From VXYL01 sp964348085 (GTDB lineage: Bacteria > Pseudomonadota > Gammaproteobacteria > Pseudomonadales > Azotimanducaceae), in NCBI GenBank assembly GCA_964348085.1, contig CAYGBI010000102.1, forward strand, positions 1 through 10,291: a DNA stretch of 10,291 bases, read 5' to 3'. Each line of letters starts with the position of its first letter. Positions within the stretch are counted from its first letter, which is position 1. The notes beneath the pieces were generated by a model. The model worked only from the letters and a program-made list of their open reading frames with translations, did no database searches and was not told where the DNA came from. Positions 7,679-10,291 of the stretch are shown piece by piece. The position numbers and the translations under genes were made by a program.

Positions 7679-8170
7679 CTAGCCGCGCAACTGGCGCTCG
7701 CGGAGTTCGTCCAAGGCTTTGCAGTCCACGCACTGCGTGGCGGTGGGTCGAGCCTCCAACCGACGCAAGCCGATCTCCACGCCGCAGGTGTCGCAGTAGC
7801 CGTAGTCGTCTTGCTCGATGCGGTCCAACGTCTCGTTGATTTTGCGAATCAAACGCCGTTCGCGATCCCTCGTGCGCAGTTCGATGCCGAGTTCTTCTTC
7901 TTGCGTGGCGCGATCCAACGGATCGGGGAAGCTCGACGCCTCGTCCTGTAGGTGATTGACCGTGCGGTCCACCTGTTCCATCAGCTCGCGACGCCATTCC
8001 TGAAGCATGTTGCGGAAGTACTCGATCTGCGCCGAGCTCATGTACGGCTCGTCCGGGGCCGGGTTGTAGTGGTCGAAGTTCCTGAACGGCGACTCCGCAC
8101 TCGCCCGGTTGACTTTCTCGTGCGCACGGTCTTCGGCGGTGACAGGTTCTGCAATGGGCTTTGCTGGCAT
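7679..8170 (-). CDS. dksA: RNA polymerase-binding transcription factor DksA
   Basis: DksA inserts its coiled-coil into the RNA polymerase secondary channel and, with ppGpp, adjusts initiation at stable-RNA and amino-acid promoters. The 163-residue product from ATG 8170 carries the coiled-coil tip FPDPLDRA, with D83, D86 and A88 matching the E. coli functional residues D71, D74 and A76. The zinc finger has all four cysteines (C126, C129, C147, C150) in the near-invariant DYGYCDTCGVEIGLRRLEAR and PTATQCVDC context. The frame extends to TTG 8191, but that would put the start about at the predicted transcription start, so ATG 8170 is preferred. The N-terminal extension is slightly longer than in E. 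coli (151 residues). The stop codon lies within the edge of the repeat array. Confidence 0.97.
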   Translation of the reverse strand: MPAKPIAEPVTAEDRAHEKVNRASAESPFRNFDHYNPAPDEPYMSSAQIEYFRNMLQEWRRELMEQVDRTVNHLQDEASSFPDPLDRATQEEELGIELRTRDRERRLIRKINETLDRIEQDDYGYCDTCGVEIGLRRLEARPTATQCVDCKALDELRERQLRG

Positions 8171-8200
8171 TTGCTTTGTCCGTATGCTCAAAGAGCGCCG

Positions 8201-8229
8201 CTTATGGGCGGTTGCGAAAGGCGCGTCAA
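8201..8229 (-). promoter_or_regulatory. Putative sigma70 promoter of dksA
   Basis: On the minus strand a -35-like TTGACG (8224-8229, 5 of 6 to consensus) is followed after 17 bases by CATAAG (8201-8206, 4 of 6). Transcription would start near 8194, giving a leader of about 25 bases before the dksA ATG. The whole 79-base region 8171-8249 is divergent. For the rightward aminotransferase gene only a weaker pair is visible, TTGCTG (8161-8166) with TATGCT (8183-8188) at 16-base spacing. Confidence 0.5.
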
Positions 8230-8249
8230 ATTACCAAAAGAGCCATCGA

Positions 8250-9485
8250 ATGACCATATCCCAGCGGCGTTCGCGCATGGCGCCGGGCAACGCGCCGGTT
8301 TATGGCGTCGCCACCGTCGCTGGGCCGGCGCTGGCCGACCGCGTCGCCAACATCGCCCCCTTCAAGGTGGTTGAAGTGCTGCAACGCGCCAAGGAATTGG
8401 AGCGCCAAGGTCGCCAAATCGTCCATTTCGAGGTCGGCGAACCGGACTTCCCGTCCGCGCCCGCGATCGTCGCCGCGGGCATCCGAGCGCTCGAAGCCGG
8501 ACACACCGGCTACAGCGAAGCGCTGGGCATGCCGGCACTACGGGAAGCCATCGCCGCACGCTATGCGAACTATGGCTTGGACGCCGGACGCGTCGCGGTC
8601 ACCACGGGTGCGAGCGGCGCCCTCAACTTGCTCGCGCAAGCGCTGATAAATCCCGGCGACGAGGTGCTCTTGGCGGACCCGGGCTATCCCTGCAACAACG
8701 TATTCGTCGCATCGGCAGGCGGCGTCACCCGGCCAATCGCCGTCGATGAGCGCACCGGATTTCGGCTTACCCGCGAGCTCATCGAAGCGGCGTGGACGCC
8801 AAACACCGCCGGCGTCTTGCTCGCCAGTCCGTCGAATCCCACCGGCAGCTCGCTGCCGGGCGACGAGCTAGCCAAGATCGGCGAGTTCGCTCGCGGACGG
8901 GGCTTCGTCATCGTCGACGAGATCTATCAAGGTTTGCTTTACGACGGCGACGCGGCATTGACGGCGCTCGCCGTCGACGACGGCTTTTTCATCGTCAACA
9001 GCTTCTCCAAGTATTACGGCATGACCGGCTGGCGGCTGGGCTGGCTGGCGTCGCCAGCGTGGGCAATGGACGCCATCGAGCGCCTCGCGCAAAACCTCTA
9101 CATCGCGCCGCCCACGATCGCTCAGTACGCCGCCATCGAAGCGCTGCGACCGTCGGCGATCACCGTTCACGAGGAGCGCCGCCGCATCTTCGCGCGCCGC
9201 CGGGACGTGCTGCTCGAAGGCTTGGCCGACCTCGGCTTGCCGGCCGCCCACCGGCCGACGGGCGCCTTCTACGCCTACGTGAACATCTCCCATACCGGCT
9301 TGGATGCCGAAACCTTCTGCACCCGCCTGATCGAGGAGTTCGGCGTCGCGGTGACGCCCGGCACGGACTTCGGCCAGCACCGGGCCACGGACCACGTGCG
9401 CTTCGCATTTACCGTGGAAGAGCGGCAAATCCGCCTCGGCCTGCAACGCTTGGCGCAAGCGCTCGAACAGTTCAAGGGAGCGTAG
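8250..9485 (+). CDS. PLP-dependent class I/II aminotransferase
   Basis: A fold-type I aminotransferase of 411 residues. The pyridoxal phosphate lysine is K254 in NSFSKYYGMTGWRLGW (250-265). NPTG (196-199), D223 and Y226 in DEIYQGLLYD, GASGALN (120-126) and R384 (the expected substrate-carboxylate contact) are all present, so the enzyme should be active. It belongs to the aspartate/alanine aminotransferase-like group; the exact amino acid substrate cannot be read from sequence. ATG 8250 is chosen because AAAAGAG (8236-8242) lies 7 bases upstream; ATG 8277 is an alternative, and the frame also extends to TTG 8109, inside dksA on the other strand. The stop is 2 bases before the inferred sfsA start, so the two are very probably co-transcribed. 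Confidence 0.93.
   Translation: MTISQRRSRMAPGNAPVYGVATVAGPALADRVANIAPFKVVEVLQRAKELERQGRQIVHFEVGEPDFPSAPAIVAAGIRALEAGHTGYSEALGMPALREAIAARYANYGLDAGRVAVTTGASGALNLLAQALINPGDEVLLADPGYPCNNVFVASAGGVTRPIAVDERTGFRLTRELIEAAWTPNTAGVLLASPSNPTGSSLPGDELAKIGEFARGRGFVIVDEIYQGLLYDGDAALTALAVDDGFFIVNSFSKYYGMTGWRLGWLASPAWAMDAIERLAQNLYIAPPTIAQYAAIEALRPSAITVHEERRRIFARRRDVLLEGLADLGLPAAHRPTGAFYAYVNISHTGLDAETFCTRLIEEFGVAVTPGTDFGQHRATDHVRFAFTVEERQIRLGLQRLAQALEQFKGA
9474..9480 (+). promoter_or_regulatory. Ribosome binding site of sfsA
   Basis: AAGGGAG is the strongest Shine-Dalgarno-like sequence near the aminotransferase/sfsA junction and lies inside the last codons of the aminotransferase gene. Its 7-base spacing points at the GTC codon at 9488. 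For GTG 9518 it would be 37 bases away. Confidence 0.55.
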
Positions 9486-9487
9486 CC

Positions 9488-10186
9488 GTCGACTTCGCTC
9501 CGCCGCTTCGCCCCGGTGTGCTGATCCGCCGCTACAAGCGTTTCCTCGCCGACATCCGCAGGCAGGACGAGGATGCGCCCATCACCATCCACTGCCCCAA
9601 TACCGGCGCCATGACCCGTTGCGCCGAACCGGGCTGGGCGATCTGGTATTCGACGTCCGACAATCCGCGCCGCAAGTATCGACACACTCTGGAGCTCGTG
9701 CGCGACGACGAAGGCCACTTGATCGCCATCAACAGCGCTCGGGCCAACGCGGTGGTGGCCGAAGCGCTCGCGGAAGGCTTGCTGCCGAGCATCTCGACAA
9801 GGGACGCGCCGGTGCGGCGCGAAGTCGCCATCCCGGGCGAACGCGGGCGCTTCGACCTCGTCGCCGGCGACGTATATGTGGAGGTGAAAGCGGTGACGCT
9901 GAATCTTGCCGGCACGGGCGCCTTCCCCGACTCCGTGAGCCTTCGGGCTACCCGCCACGTCAATGCGCTGGCGCGGCTCGCCCGGTCGGGTCGGCGCACC
10001 GCGTTGGTGTTCTGCGTCCTACACACCGGCATTCGCACGGTGCGGCCGGCGCACGAGGTCGACCCCGACTACGCTCGCGCATTGCGACTCGCGGCAGCCG
10101 GTGGTCTGGAGTTGGTGGCGCTACGCTGCCGCATTTCGCCGCTCGGCATTGGTGCTATCGACACATTGCCCGTGCGTTTGGCTTGA
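9488..10186 (+). CDS. sfsA: SfsA family protein (sugar fermentation stimulation protein)
   Basis: SfsA is a conserved protein named for an E. coli effect on maltose metabolism; it has a nucleic-acid-binding type fold and its molecular role is poorly defined. The family landmarks are all present: LIRRYKRFLAD, HCPNTGAM (35-42), YSTSDNPRRKY (54-64), and D123 with VEVKAVTL (131-138), which has a PD-(D/E)XK-nuclease-like arrangement (D-x8-E-x-K). A family-sized product of 232 residues results if translation begins at 9488. That codon is GTC, not a usual start, yet it aligns with the E. coli initiator Met (VDFAPPL versus MEFSPPL) and lies 7 bases after AAGGGAG (9474-9480). The first ordinary start is GTG 9518, which would remove 10 residues. 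Family identity is firm; the start is uncertain. Confidence 0.93.
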   Translation, partial: VDFAPPLRPGVLIRRYKRFLADIRRQDEDAPITIHCPNTGAMTRCAEPGWAIWYSTSDNPRRKYRHTLELVRDDEGHLIAINSARANAVVAEALAEGLLPSISTRDAPVRREVAIPGERGRFDLVAGDVYVEVKAVTLNLAGTGAFPDSVSLRATRHVNALARLARSGRRTALVFCVLHTGIRTVRPAHEVDPDYARALRLAAAGGLELVALRCRISPLGIGAIDTLPVRLA

Positions 10187-10291
10187 CGTGAACGAGGGTC
10201 GGCGTTCCGCGCGTTTTCGACAGCTCGGGGCTACGCGCTAGTGTCCTGTACCAAAAATGGGTTGAATTAATGATTGGGCTCCCGGACCTCC
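10187..10291. other. Region after sfsA; AT-richer segment, possible mobile element end
   Basis: No gene can be called. The first 45 bases have the GC-rich composition of the rest of the window. From about 10241 the sequence turns AT-richer (TGTACCAAAAATGGG, then GTTGAATTAATG), following CTAG at 10230-10233. A TGT-initiated, AT-richer stretch is compatible with the terminal repeat of an insertion sequence, but the second end and any transposase are outside the window. No intrinsic terminator for sfsA is seen. Confidence 0.3.

Larger units (their letters stand above)
7319..7682. repeat. Tandem 108-bp repeat array between dksA and gluQ
   Basis: This fills nearly all of the roughly 380-bp gap between dksA and gluQRS. 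Two full units occupy 7467-7574 and 7575-7682, and a left-truncated unit occupies 7382-7466; they are spaced exactly 108 bp apart, as the shared CTAG at 7463, 7571 and 7679 shows. A fourth, more diverged partial unit lies at 7319-7385 and joins the third at a shared TCCGGCG, as expected for a deletion between short homologies. The last CTAG overlaps the dksA stop codon, so the unit probably arose from the dksA 3' end. Each of the three right-hand units has a hairpin in its right half. Because 108 is divisible by three, several frames stay open through the array, but no family or ribosome site supports translation. Confidence 0.9.

Noticed and set aside
7319..7682. CRISPR array
   Set aside because: The units are contiguous 108-bp tandem repeats that diverge throughout, without short identical repeats separated by unique spacers, and no cas genes are present.
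6845..7951. Plus-strand frame encoding 36-residue repeats through the 108-bp array
   Set aside because: The repeat length is a multiple of three, so frames stay open by arithmetic. The frame runs antisense through parts of gluQ and dksA and lacks a ribosome site or a recognisable domain.
8792..9487. Upstream extension of the sfsA frame through the aminotransferase gene, suggesting a fused long protein
   Set aside because: The extension is an out-of-frame shadow of conserved aminotransferase sequence and is Arg-rich; SfsA homology begins only at about 9488.

Overview
The window is about 65% GC by eye and gene-dense. It looks like a piece of a gammaproteobacterial chromosome: dksA, gluQRS, a class I aminotransferase and sfsA lie together, as in many gammaproteobacteria (E. 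coli has sfsA-dksA-gluQ; Pseudomonas has dksA-gluQ-cbrA-cbrB-pcnB-folK). The genus cannot be read from the sequence.

Layout, right to left. sfsA (9488-10186, +) follows an aminotransferase gene (8250-9485, +) after 2 bases. A 79-base divergent region separates this pair from dksA (8170-7679, -), which has a readable sigma70-like promoter. Between dksA and gluQRS (7295-6375, -) is an array of about 3.4 copies of a 108-bp unit. Each full unit carries a long hairpin, and two units show a compensatory base-pair change. Next, on the same strand, comes an NtrC-type regulator (6349-4994) with a degenerate receiver, no GAFTGA loop and an altered Walker B. Two tandem palindromes sit just before its start codon.

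The left half is a phage-defence module on the minus strand. drmA (4970-1629) is the DISARM SF2-type helicase. drmB (from 1636 leftwards off the window) is its DUF1998 partner, which reads as one uninterrupted frame of 545 codons to the left edge. drmA begins only 23 bases after the regulator stop, and drmB overlaps the end of drmA by 8 bases, so regulator-drmA-drmB could be one transcription unit. drmD and drmMI, which usually precede drmA in class 1 DISARM, are absent from this side; drmC and any methyltransferase would have to lie beyond the left edge.

The arrangement suggests that a drmAB defence island is docked into the conserved dksA-gluQ-(regulator)-pcnB neighbourhood, directly behind a cbrB-position regulator that lacks its usual kinase neighbour. 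The right edge (about 10235-10291) turns AT-richer after the sfsA stop and may be the start of a mobile element, but too little is visible to name it.
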